A DNA stretch of 38,544 nt from Campylobacterales bacterium (GCA_026390135.1 JAPLGN010000019.1:1-38544); one strand, 5' to 3'; positions 15,349-23,925 are shown, counted from the first letter of the stretch. The notes: a model not told the origin generated them from the sequence alone. Translations and numbers: made by a program.

Positions 15349-17408
15349 AATTCACCGCGCAGTGTCACCCGAACGCAAAAATGGTCATTCTCCATCTCTA
15401 TCATCAATTTTCCGCCGTGTGCTTCGATAATGGTTTGAGAAAGCCGCAAACCAATCCCCGACCCCGGTTTACCTTGGGAATTATCCAGCCGACCTGAGAT
15501 AGTACCAAGTGTGCTGATCGTGTCAGCCGAGGGGAGATTCCCATTGTTGCAAATGACCAAATAGAGTTCATTGTATGCGCATGTCATCTCGACGCTCACA
15601 TCGTCTCCGTATTTAAATGCATTGTCCAGTAGATTGCCTATGGCTAATTGAAGCAGGGTAAAGTCTGCCATAATAGGGGGAGCGTCAGATGTTAATGATA
15701 GTTTTGCTTGCCGATACCAGTCATTTTCAGCTATCGATAATGCAGATGAGACCACCTCTTCCAATCGTCCCATCGTCATATTGAGAGGTGTTCTCTGCTC
15801 ACGAAAGCGTGCATTGACGAGTAGATTATCGATTACCTTTTCCATACGGCGGGATCCTTCGACAATGGTTTGAATCATTGCTTCTTTGTCGTTTGTTGCA
15901 AGGATAAAATTTCGGTTTGCAAGATTGCTAGCAGCACCTCGAATGAGTGTTAACGGGGTTCTCAGTTCGTGAGATAGAAGGTCAAGTAAACTTTTTTGCA
16001 TGTTAGCAACAATGCGATCTTGTTTCGAATCTTTGGTTAAGAAAGTTAAAATAGGTCCGGTCATAAAGGTGGTTGCTAATGCCATAATTACAAACATTGT
16101 AAAGAGCTCTGTCGAGAGAATCCCCATCTCATAGCCAATATTTAACACAACCAATTCCATTAGCCCTCGTGTGTTCATCAAAATTCCCAATGAGAAGGAA
16201 TCCCGCCAATTGAAGCCCATGAATTTCGCAGCCAACGAACTTCCTAATAATTTTCCGGTGACGGCAATAATAATAATCAGTCCGCAGACAAGCCACCCAT
16301 CGCTCGTATTAAGCAATCCAATCTCAGTTCGAAGCCCAGTAAGGGCAAAAAATAAGGGGAGCAATACAAGGAGACTGACGTATTCCAAGCGCGGTGCGAT
16401 CAGTTCTTTTAGCCTTGAGATTGCAGAGGAAGGCATCATCGCCCCTGCCATAAAAGCACCGAAGAGAGCGTGAATACCGATTGATTCGGTGACCAGCGAA
16501 GAGACGAGGAGTAAAACCACAATGGCCGACATGGCGTTCATACTGAGTCGCTCGTTCTGAGTACTCCCAATTTTTGCGAGAAGGGGGCGAATACCATAAA
16601 ACATAACGACAACATACGCAGCGATAAAGAGCAACAGAAACAAGGAAGAACCCAGCGTTCCCGAAATTGAGAGGGCGATAATAAGGGCTAGAATATACCA
16701 TGCGGTGATATCATCCGTCGCGGCGCAGGTAATCGCCATCGCACCGTAGCTGGTATCGGTGAGATTTTTTTCTTTGATAATACGAGCAAGGACAGGAAAG
16801 GCAGTAATACTCATGGCAATACCGATAAAGAGAGCAAACGGCATGAACGAGACATTTTGAGGAGCAAATAGTGGATAGAGCCAGTACGATAAGACTACCC
16901 CCAAGAAGAAAGGGAAGATGATGCTGGCATGACTGATAAATACCGATGCACTCGATTGTTTTTTGATCTTTTCAAAATCAAGTTCCATTCCGACAACGAA
17001 CATAAAAAATATCAGTCCGAGCTGACTGATGAGGCTGAGATTTCCCAAGGATTCTTTTGGGAATAAAAAGATCGAAAATTCAGGAAAAAACAGCCCCAAC
17101 AAGGATGGTCCAAGGATGATACCGGCGATAATTTCTCCCACAACTGTAGGCTGGGCGACAAAGGAGACTAAAAAACCGAACAGACGGGTAGCCACCATAA
17201 TCACAACAATTTGAATCAGCAAAAGAGCTAAAGGGTGGTGTAATTGTTTCAGGAAATTTTCGATCAAACCTGAACTTAGTGTTGTATGGGGCATAGCGGT
17301 ATACAAGAGAGTAGCACTTTCTAGGGCGCTTCCTTCATGAAGGACATAGGCGATTCCGCTACCGAAGAAAACGATAATGGCAATATATAAAAGGAGTGTT
17401 TTTTTCAT
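15345..17408 (-). CDS. CPA2-type cation/proton antiporter fused to a histidine kinase
   Basis: A 687-residue fusion. Residues about 5-22 are a membrane or signal segment, and 55-455 are a CPA2 (NapA/GerN-like) antiporter domain of about a dozen helices. Two adjacent aspartates at 232-233 in 'ATDDITAW' sit at the usual ion-binding site. After a linker of about 20 residues a kinase core follows: H-box His480 in 'LLSHELRTPL', N-box N592/N596 in 'GNLLDNAFKY', and G-box 'GSGIGL' at 649-654. There is no HAMP, PAS or GAF domain, so the transport domain itself is the likely sensor. The protein could transport and signal, or be a transporter-derived receptor of Na+, K+ or pH. A KdpE-like regulator overlaps its 3' end. 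Minor alternatives are a chimeric assembly or a frameshift fusion, but the reading frame is clean. Confidence 0.9.
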   Translation of the reverse strand: MKKTLLLYIAIIVFFGSGIAYVLHEGSALESATLLYTAMPHTTLSSGLIENFLKQLHHPLALLLIQIVVIMVATRLFGFLVSFVAQPTVVGEIIAGIILGPSLLGLFFPEFSIFLFPKESLGNLSLISQLGLIFFMFVVGMELDFEKIKKQSSASVFISHASIIFPFFLGVVLSYWLYPLFAPQNVSFMPFALFIGIAMSITAFPVLARIIKEKNLTDTSYGAMAITCAATDDITAWYILALIIALSISGTLGSSLFLLLFIAAYVVVMFYGIRPLLAKIGSTQNERLSMNAMSAIVVLLLVSSLVTESIGIHALFGAFMAGAMMPSSAISRLKELIAPRLEYVSLLVLLPLFFALTGLRTEIGLLNTSDGWLVCGLIIIIAVTGKLLGSSLAAKFMGFNWRDSFSLGILMNTRGLMELVVLNIGYEMGILSTELFTMFVIMALATTFMTGPILTFLTKDSKQDRIVANMQKSLLDLLSHELRTPLTLIRGAASNLANRNFILATNDKEAMIQTIVEGSRRMEKVIDNLLVNARFREQRTPLNMTMGRLEEVVSSALSIAENDWYRQAKLSLTSDAPPIMADFTLLQLAIGNLLDNAFKYGDDVSVEMTCAYNELYLVICNNGNLPSADTISTLGTISGRLDNSQGKPGSGIGLRLSQTIIEAHGGKLMIEMENDHFCVRVTLRGEL

Positions 17409-17469
17409 GCCGGAAGTGTAGCGCAGTTCGTGTCAGGAAAGTATCAAGATATAAAGTAGTCGTATCGTT

Positions 17470-17982
17470 TTAGCCGATTAATCCACTTTCTAATATAAGC
17501 TGCCACACCAATGCTGTTGTAATTCCTGCGGCAAAGCCTGCGAGTATATCATCTCCCATCACTCCCCATCCCCCTTTGGTTTCACGATCTATTCGTCCAA
17601 TAAGTGAAGGTTTTTTGATGTCATAAATGCGGAAGAAAATAAAACTCATTACAATCTGGATAGCTATTCCATTATCAAAATTTCCTAAGTCACCCATGGT
17701 AAACACTATTCCTGGAGCAATAGCAAGGGCAATCCACATCCCGACCAGCTCATCAATGACAATACGGGAATCATCATGGGTTTCGCAAGAGGCTTCGTGT
17801 TTATCAATCGCTTTTATTGCAATGAGTGTGATTAAAATAGAGAGCATAAAAAGGGTCTGTGATCCAAAAAACATTAAAATTACGACACCAAAAGGGAGAG
17901 AAACAAGAGTTCCAACTGTTCCGGGTGCTTTAGGTGCATGACCACTTTTTAAGAGGGTGAGAAAAAGCCAGTTTAGTTTCAT
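17470..17982 (-). CDS. pgpA: Phosphatidylglycerophosphatase A
   Basis: Membrane phosphatase converting phosphatidylglycerophosphate to phosphatidylglycerol. The 170 residues show the family signature: 'GHAPKAPGTVGTL' near the N-terminus, the acidic pair in 'VIDELVGMW' for Mg binding, and the C-terminal 'GGWGVMGDDILAG' motif. Three to four hydrophobic segments are seen. It begins 8 bases after the Sat-like gene on the same strand and is the last gene of the ispDF-regulator-sat-pgpA cluster. Confidence 0.92.
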   Translation of the reverse strand: MKLNWLFLTLLKSGHAPKAPGTVGTLVSLPFGVVILMFFGSQTLFMLSILITLIAIKAIDKHEASCETHDDSRIVIDELVGMWIALAIAPGIVFTMGDLGNFDNGIAIQIVMSFIFFRIYDIKKPSLIGRIDRETKGGWGVMGDDILAGFAAGITTALVWQLILESGLIG

Positions 17983-17990
17983 AATCGTTC

Positions 17991-19181
17991 CTAGGTTAGG
18001 GAAGTAGTTTGGTAGAGATTCATTAATTCGACGTAAAAATCTTTTTCGCTATGTTCTTCAAGCAGTCCGTTTGTCGGCATAATGTCGTAATAGAGCTTGG
18101 CTAGATTTTTAAATCGGTTTGGATGGAGAGTTGAAACAATGAGTGAAGAAATCTCTTTTCGAACTAAGACGGCTGGGGGGAGAAGTCCTTGTTTCATAAG
18201 CTCCAAAATTGATTCGGAATTGTAAGAAATATGGTGATGGTGTCCATGTGGACAAGTCTGTATACTGACGAGTGTTTTGCACAGGTTACAATAAACGTAT
18301 TCACTGGCGATGCATACCTCTATATTAATGCCAACCAGACGATCGACAACTGATTTATTGGCATTTCGATCATAGTACATACCGATACCTGCATGATTCT
18401 GACCAATCATAAGGCGATCGCACCCATAATTTTTAGCAACAATAGCATCGAGTATAACTTCATTACTTCCTGCAAAAATATAGCTATTTTCCAGTGGAAC
18501 AACAATCACTCGACTTTGGGGCAGGTAATTGGTGATGAAAAATTCAAGCACTTCATGTCGAAGTTCGTAAGTAAGATCACTGCTTGCATAGGGTTTGAAT
18601 AAAAATATAACGACTAAATCACTTCTGTCCAAGCTCTGACGAATAAGACGCTCATGGGCACGATGGAGAGGATTGGCTGCCATGAAAATAGCGGTTGTAT
18701 GTTTAGCAGAAATTTGTTCCTGCGCTTTTTTAATTTTTGAGTGAATGGCTTCGATAGGGGAAAGGTCAATGGAATATTCCCCACAAAGAGCATATTTACC
18801 TAAGCGTTTGTAGGTTGCACTTACTCCGGGATGGGCAAGATCTTCTGTTCCATAAATTTGTCGAAGACGTTCAATGGGATTGATGGGGAAAACTTCATCA
18901 ACGCATATTTCACCGACTATTACATTCTCACATACTAAATTAAGAATTTCTCCCTTTTTGGTACTGAGTAAAATGGTTTCATTAGTCTTTCCATTGGGTG
19001 AAAGAATGAGAGGGAATGGAAACGTTGTTCCATCAAAAAGCCCACTTTGAAGTACTTCCATACATTGCTGTGCGTTCATGAGTCGCGTGACAGGAGAGAG
19101 CATCCCAGATTTGAGTAGGGTAAGCGCGCTTAATGCCTCTTGGTCAATATATAGAGCTCTATTTTTTCTTGATGATGCCAT
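17991..19181 (-). CDS. Divergent ATP-sulfurylase (Sat)-like protein with altered active-site motifs
   Basis: A 396-residue member of the sulfate adenylyltransferase family, which makes APS from sulfate and ATP (or runs in reverse in sulfur oxidisers). The overall layout is kept, including a zinc site of C298, C301, C310 and H312 and the histidines of the 'NPLHRAH' loop (170-176). Key positions differ: canonical QxRNPxHRAH reads MAANPLHRAH (167-176), removing Gln and Arg, and GRDHAG reads GQNHAG (260-265), removing another Arg. The typical 'SGTKIREML' segment is also unrecognisable ('SESILELMK'). Activity as ATP sulfurylase is thus doubtful. The start overlaps the 3' end of the upstream regulator gene by 23 bases. 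A Sat-like gene in the same place is, from memory, Cj1609 in Campylobacter jejuni. Confidence 0.8.
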   Translation of the reverse strand: MASSRKNRALYIDQEALSALTLLKSGMLSPVTRLMNAQQCMEVLQSGLFDGTTFPFPLILSPNGKTNETILLSTKKGEILNLVCENVIVGEICVDEVFPINPIERLRQIYGTEDLAHPGVSATYKRLGKYALCGEYSIDLSPIEAIHSKIKKAQEQISAKHTTAIFMAANPLHRAHERLIRQSLDRSDLVVIFLFKPYASSDLTYELRHEVLEFFITNYLPQSRVIVVPLENSYIFAGSNEVILDAIVAKNYGCDRLMIGQNHAGIGMYYDRNANKSVVDRLVGINIEVCIASEYVYCNLCKTLVSIQTCPHGHHHHISYNSESILELMKQGLLPPAVLVRKEISSLIVSTLHPNRFKNLAKLYYDIMPTNGLLEEHSEKDFYVELMNLYQTTSLT

Positions 19182-20046
19182 ACTTTTTTCTCTTTTCCCA
19201 TAAGCTTTTACGTGAAATACCTAATTTTTTTGAGAGCTCCGTATCCGGAAAACGGTTTTGAAAATTGGTCATGATGTATTTGACGTATTCCTCAATTGGT
19301 AAGATTTCCCCTTGATCAAAGAGTTGACTTTCACTTTCGATCTCGATGAGACGGAAAGGAACATTTTCAACATGCTCCGTGCTGGAAATAATACATGACT
19401 TTTTCTCAATCAGTTCAAAAAAAGTTTTATGATCACTTTTTTTGAGGTTTTGAAAGTCGGTAATATAAAGGATATTCGTATTGGAAAAAAGTGCAATTTC
19501 ATGAAGTGCTTTAGGCGAACTAAGGGAAATAAATTGAAGATTTTCCCGATGATGATCAGCATATCCAAAGGCAAAGGCATCGGCATATTTTTGATAACCA
19601 CTGCAAATCATGATGGGGAGTTCTGTTTTATCAAAATCTTCATCAATCTTAACACTTGTAAAGCTATGGGCTAAATAACGCTCATAGGTCTGATTCTGAC
19701 GGCGAAGTCGTTCGTGATTTTGAAAATGTTGAATTTTCCGAATTAACTCTTCAATCATAAATGGTTTGAGAATATAATCCTTTGCCCCTGCTGCAAGGGG
19801 TTTGGATACGGTATCATTGCTGACATAGGAAACCATCAAAATAACGACGGCATCCTTGTACGCTTCGATAACAGGATAAATATCTTGGCCGCTAATGTTG
19901 GTTGAGAGGAGAATGACATCGTATGGCGTACCTTTTAGTGCTTCTTTAGTCGAGCTGCTAATATCACAATTGTGATTTAGATCACTGAGTTTAGAAGCAA
20001 TACTTTGTGCGAGATAAATCTCATTTTCGATAATTAAGACGTTCAT
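19159..20046 (-). CDS. HP1021-type orphan response regulator (atypical receiver plus Fis-type HTH)
   Basis: A 295-residue regulator from the ATG at 20046, which overlaps the original ispDF stop by four bases (ATGA); an in-frame TTG at 20058 is less likely. The receiver-like domain keeps acidic residues near the N-terminus and Lys94 in 'ILKPF', but the phospho-acceptor position is Ser48 ('VILLSTN') instead of Asp. A middle domain (about 125-250) resembles no common output. The end is a Fis/NtrC-type helix-turn-helix, 'LSKKLGISRKSLWEKRKKYG'. Length, missing Asp and position after ispDF match HP1021 of Helicobacter and Cj1608 of Campylobacter. HP1021 binds oriC, affects replication initiation and responds to redox stress; transfer of that role here is inference. 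Confidence 0.82.
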   Translation of the reverse strand: MNVLIIENEIYLAQSIASKLSDLNHNCDISSSTKEALKGTPYDVILLSTNISGQDIYPVIEAYKDAVVILMVSYVSNDTVSKPLAAGAKDYILKPFMIEELIRKIQHFQNHERLRRQNQTYERYLAHSFTSVKIDEDFDKTELPIMICSGYQKYADAFAFGYADHHRENLQFISLSSPKALHEIALFSNTNILYITDFQNLKKSDHKTFFELIEKKSCIISSTEHVENVPFRLIEIESESQLFDQGEILPIEEYVKYIMTNFQNRFPDTELSKKLGISRKSLWEKRKKYGIIKKK

Positions 20047-20994
20047 CCGTTTTTCCAATCAAAATAGTATAACGAAGCAGTTGCGAGGACACCCACTCCT
20101 TCTTTTCGTCCGATAAAGCCGAGGTGCTCCAAGCAATTCTTTAGAGTTCGCATTTTTATAGGCACTGTCTGTATCGGGGAAAAGCATTCCAATATCACCC
20201 AAACAAGCAGCACCCAGCAGTGCATCAATAAGAGCATGAATCGCAACATCTCCATCACTGTGAGCTAAAAAGCCAAATGGACTGTCGATTTCTACGCCAC
20301 CAAGCACCATTGGTTTACCCTCTTCAAAGGCATGGACATCGAAGCCATTTCCGGTAAAAATAGCGCTTGAAGGAGATTTTAGACACTGAAGCGCGGTGAG
20401 ATCGCTGACATGCGTTATTTTATCGGCTAAAATGTCTCCTTCAATAAGATGGCGTGTTCCGCCACAAGCTATAATTGCACTGCTCTCATCGGTATATTCA
20501 ATGGATGTTTTTAGTGCTTGGATAAGAATGGATGTTTTGGAAAGCTGTGGAGTCTGAATACGTTTTACTTGATCACGATTTATCGTCTCATGATTATAGA
20601 GTATGGTGTCATTGACACTCAGCGCTGGAACGATGCAATCGGCGAATTCTTTTGCATTTATAAGACGCTGTATGAGATCAGAGCTAACACATGAACGTGC
20701 AATATCGCTAACTAGCACATGGGAAGTTTCAACGTGCTTCATTGCGTTAAGTAATGAGTGCTGACGGCTATCTCCACCGGCAACAATCGTATGCTCGCAC
20801 ATGCTTTGCATAAATAACAGTTCATCAGTGTGCGCAACTACGATTACTTTTGCAAAAGATTCCATATGAGTGATACGGTTAGTAACATATAGCCACAGCG
20901 GATCGTGATCAATTCGAAGCCACTGTTTTTTAACAGGAACTTTAAAACGGCTTGAATTACCTGCTGCGAGTAGAATAAGTGTCAAATCAGACAA
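20043..20994 (-). pseudogene. ispDF: Bifunctional ispDF with an internal out-of-frame deletion in the IspF domain
   Basis: The MEP-pathway fusion of IspD (CDP-ME synthase) and IspF (MEcPP synthase). The IspD part is intact ('[10 protein letters not shown]' nucleotide loop and 'KKQW'). IspF begins near 20360 with '[11 protein letters not shown]' and the metal-site 'LAHSDGDV'. Right after 'NANSKELL' (about 20126-20136) the frame should continue through some 58 residues to 'EKLGF', but '[14 protein letters not shown]' follows immediately, in a different frame. The long frame ends at 20059 with a nonsense tail, whereas the IspF-like tail ends at 20043. Translation starts at TTG (20994), preceded by AGGA six bases upstream. 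MEP enzymes should be essential here, so this is either an assembly or sequencing error or a real lesion with another ispF elsewhere. Confidence 0.85.
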
Positions 20995-21160
20995 TTTATA
21001 TCCTGTTTTATGGGTAGTGTTACGAAAGTATACACATAAAAAGCTGTTTTTTATCTTGTTTGTGATAAATTCTACTTAAAATGATTAAGAAATAAAGAGC
21101 ATATAAAATAATGTTTCCCTAAATATTCTTGAAATTTTTAATATAAGTTGAAACTGATAC

Positions 21161-21177
21161 GACCCTTTTAGGGGGTC
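21161..21177 (+). promoter_or_regulatory. Hairpin in the thiC leader, not a recognisable TPP riboswitch
   Basis: GACCC (21161-21165) can pair with GGGTC (21173-21177), about 50 bases before thiC. The 232-base region between divergent ispDF and thiC shows none of the conserved THI-box segments (the CTGAGA and ACCTGATCTGG-like motifs). The hairpin might be a leader element or part of a terminator. A ribosome site (AAGGAG) lies just before the thiC start. Confidence 0.35.
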
Positions 21178-21226
21178 TTATTTATAAGTCCACTGTAGCT
21201 TTACGCAAAGTCCAAGGAGTAAAATT

Positions 21227-22606
21227 ATGAGAACAAAATGGGTCGATGAACGAAAAAATGATACAGTTTGTACTCAGATGTATTATGCCAAGCAAGGTAT
21301 TATCACGGAAGAGATGAAGTATGTAGCAGCAATAGAAGAACTAGATGCTGAGCTCGTCCGCAGTGAAGTAGCGCGTGGTCGTTTAATAATACCTGCCAAT
21401 ATAAATCACAAAAATTTAGAGCCAATGGCAATCGGGATTGCAGCACGCTGTAAAATCAATGCGAATATTGGTTCTTCAGCAATTGCTAGTGATGTGCAAG
21501 GGGAAATTGAAAAAATTCAAGTTTCTCAGCATTATAAAGCCGATACGGCCATGGACCTTTCAACAGGTGGAGATTTGGATGAGATTCGCCGTGCGGTTAT
21601 TGCCAATTCAAAAATTCCTATTGGAACAGTGCCCATCTATCAAATTTTGCATGATGTTCATAATAAGATTGAAGATATGAGTATCGAAAAAATGCTTGAA
21701 GTATTAGAGCGTCAAGCGCAGCAAGGGGTGAGTTATTTCACTATCCATGCAGGATTTTTGCTTTCAACAATGCCTAAAGTAGCTAAACGTAAAATGGGAA
21801 TCGTCAGTCGTGGCGGATCTTTGATGGCGGCATGGATGATGCACTATCATCGTGAAAATCCTTTTTATACCGCGTATGATGAGATTTTAGACATTTGTGC
21901 CCGCTATGATGTTTCTCTTTCACTTGGAGATTCTCTGCGTCCGGGATGTTTAGCAGATGCTTCGGATGATGCACAGCTTTCTGAGCTTAAAGTTTTGGGA
22001 GAATTGACATTACGTGCATGGGAGAAAAATGTTCAAGTCATGATTGAAGGACCGGGACATGTTCCTCTCAATCAAATCGAACGTAATATGAAAATTCAAC
22101 GAGAATATTGCCATGAAGCACCATTCTATATTTTAGGTCCTCTAGTAACGGACATTGCAGCAGGGTATGATCACATCAGCTCTGCAATCGGTGCGGCAGT
22201 GGGCGGATGGCATGGTGCGTCAATGTTGTGCTATGTTACTCCTAAAGAACATTTGGGGCTACCTAATGCTGAGGACGTTCGTAATGGAATCATTGCTTAC
22301 AAAATCGCAGCGCACGCAGCAGATATTGCACGCGGTCGAAAAGGTGCACGTGACGTTGATGATGCAATGAGTGATGCTCGTTATGCGTTTGATTGGAATC
22401 GTCAGTTTGAATTAGCCCTTGATTCTGAGCGTGCACGTGAGTATCATGATGAGACCTTGCCTCAGGACGTTTTCAAAGAAGCAGAGTTTTGTTCCATGTG
22501 CGGACCAAAGTTTTGCAGCTACAAAATTACCCAGCAGATTATGGACAATCCAGAATCAATGGCGTGGATTGCGGCAGAAGAAAATAAAGCGGCTACGGCT
22601 AGTTAG
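21227..22606 (+). CDS. thiC: Phosphomethylpyrimidine synthase
   Basis: Radical-SAM enzyme that rearranges aminoimidazole ribotide to HMP-phosphate for thiamine synthesis. The 459-residue form is the shorter, core-only type. It carries the C-terminal cluster motif C422-x2-C425-x4-C430 in 'CSMCGPKFC', and conserved stretches including 'IGTVPIYQ', '[11 protein letters not shown]', 'SLGDSLRPG' and 'IEGPGHVPL'. AAGGAG precedes the ATG. A palindromic repeat sits immediately after its stop, followed by mrp. No other thi genes are visible. Confidence 0.95.
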   Translation: MRTKWVDERKNDTVCTQMYYAKQGIITEEMKYVAAIEELDAELVRSEVARGRLIIPANINHKNLEPMAIGIAARCKINANIGSSAIASDVQGEIEKIQVSQHYKADTAMDLSTGGDLDEIRRAVIANSKIPIGTVPIYQILHDVHNKIEDMSIEKMLEVLERQAQQGVSYFTIHAGFLLSTMPKVAKRKMGIVSRGGSLMAAWMMHYHRENPFYTAYDEILDICARYDVSLSLGDSLRPGCLADASDDAQLSELKVLGELTLRAWEKNVQVMIEGPGHVPLNQIERNMKIQREYCHEAPFYILGPLVTDIAAGYDHISSAIGAAVGGWHGASMLCYVTPKEHLGLPNAEDVRNGIIAYKIAAHAADIARGRKGARDVDDAMSDARYAFDWNRQFELALDSERAREYHDETLPQDVFKEAEFCSMCGPKFCSYKITQQIMDNPESMAWIAAEENKAATAS

Positions 22607-22665
22607 TGTCATTCCCGCGTAGGCGGGAATCCAGCTAGATCCCCGGGTCAAGCCCGAGGATGACG
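22607..22665 (+). repeat. Dispersed palindromic repeat, modules A and B together, copy 2
   Basis: Module A: ATTCCCGC (22611-22618) pairs with GCGGGAAT (22623-22630) over a 4-base loop. Module B: ATCCCCGGG (22639-22647) and CCCGAGGAT (22653-22661) enclose TCAAG, with one mismatch. The unit runs from the thiC stop to the mrp leader and is the only copy here with both modules. It may also terminate thiC. Confidence 0.85.
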
Positions 22666-22695
22666 TTGTATAATTTGATTATGAGGGAAAATAAA

Positions 22696-23865
22696 ATGAC
22701 AGAAGAAATTGTAAAAAGTGCGTTATCCAAGGTTACATATCCTGGGTTTACGAAAGACATCGTAGCGTTTGGATTTGTTAAAGAGATTAAGATTGAGGGT
22801 AAAAATGTTAGTGTAGTGGTTGATATAACCTCAAGTGCGCCAGAAGTTGCTCATCAAATTACACATGAAGCTACCGATGAGTTAAAACTTGCAGGTTTTA
22901 GTGACGTAGTCATCAATATACAAGCACCGAAAATGCCTCGTGAGAGTTCATCAAAAGGCAAAAATATTGCTCCTCAAGTGAAAAATTTCATTATGGTAAG
23001 TTCAGGTAAGGGGGGCGTTGGTAAATCAACGACTTCGGTAAATCTTGCAGTGGCACTTGCAATGCAAGGTAAAAAAGTAGGTTTGTTGGATGCTGATATT
23101 TATGGTCCAAATATTCCTCGTATGATGGGTATTGACGGAATCAAACCTGAAGTAGTCGGTAATAAAGTTCTTCCGATCAAAGCATACGGTGTGGAAGTAA
23201 TGTCTATGGGCTCATTGATGGAAGATGGGCAGTCTCTGATTTGGCGCGGTGCCATGATCATGAAAGCAATTGAGCAATTCTTACGTGACATCGTGTGGTC
23301 AGATTTAGATTGTTTGGTCATTGATATGCCTCCAGGTACAGGTGATGCTCAGCTTACTTTGGCACAAAGTGTTCCGGTTACTGTAGGTGTTACGGTTACG
23401 ACTCCCCAAATGGTAGCATTGGATGATTCACGACGAAGTTTGGATATGTTTAAGAAATTGCATATCCCAATTGCGGGTGTTATTGAAAATATGTCTGGAT
23501 TTATTGCTCCTGATACCGGTGTAGAATATGACATCTTTGGAAAAGGGACTTCTGAAGCAATGGCTAAGCAGTTTGACACAACTATCTTGGCACAAATTCC
23601 TATCGAGCCTTCGATTCGTACAGGTGGAGATGAAGGGAAGCCTATTACCTATTGTGTTCCGACATCTGAAACGGCAAAACGTTATATGAAGGCAGCGCAA
23701 GAGCTATGGGCAACGATTGAAAAAATCAATGCTGATGGCGGTGTTGACAATCAAGCAATCCAGCCAAATACCCCTCCAGGTGTATCTGCATGCTCAACAG
23801 CTGCCGCTCCTGCTCCGAAAGCTTCAAGCGGTGAAAGTTGTGGAACTGGGTGCGGTTGTCATTAA
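22696..23865 (+). CDS. mrp: Mrp/ApbC-family Fe-S cluster carrier ATPase
   Basis: Cytosolic P-loop ATPase that carries [4Fe-4S] clusters to target enzymes. It has 389 residues from the ATG at 22696, preceded by GAGGGA; the frame extends to a TTG or similar at 22660 inside the repeat flank, which is unlikely. An N-terminal MIP18/DUF59 domain (about 1-80) is followed by the deviant Walker A 'GKGGVGKST' (104-112), 'DADIYGPNIPRMMG', and 'VIDMPPGTGD' as the Walker B region. The tail is unusual, ending in 'SCGTGCGCH', a cysteine cluster that could hold metal. Many Fe-S proteins in the window (ThiC, the ferredoxins, MqnE) would need such a carrier. Confidence 0.9.
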   Translation: MTEEIVKSALSKVTYPGFTKDIVAFGFVKEIKIEGKNVSVVVDITSSAPEVAHQITHEATDELKLAGFSDVVINIQAPKMPRESSSKGKNIAPQVKNFIMVSSGKGGVGKSTTSVNLAVALAMQGKKVGLLDADIYGPNIPRMMGIDGIKPEVVGNKVLPIKAYGVEVMSMGSLMEDGQSLIWRGAMIMKAIEQFLRDIVWSDLDCLVIDMPPGTGDAQLTLAQSVPVTVGVTVTTPQMVALDDSRRSLDMFKKLHIPIAGVIENMSGFIAPDTGVEYDIFGKGTSEAMAKQFDTTILAQIPIEPSIRTGGDEGKPITYCVPTSETAKRYMKAAQELWATIEKINADGGVDNQAIQPNTPPGVSACSTAAAPAPKASSGESCGTGCGCH

Positions 23866-23890
23866 GTTTTAGACGCTATTTCTCTTCCTC

Positions 23891-23925
23891 TCGTCATTCT
23901 AGGGCTTGACCCTGGGAATGATGAA
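23891..23925 (-). repeat. Dispersed palindromic repeat, module B in reverse orientation, copy 3
   Basis: On the minus strand it reads ATTCCCAGGG, TCAAG, CCCTAGAATGAC: the same TCAAG loop and GATGAC-like flank, with diverged arms. It lies between the convergent mrp and diguanylate cyclase genes, where it may double as a terminator. Confidence 0.7.

Noticed and set aside
21120-21226. TPP riboswitch before thiC
   Set aside because: The conserved THI-box segments are absent; only a short hairpin is present.
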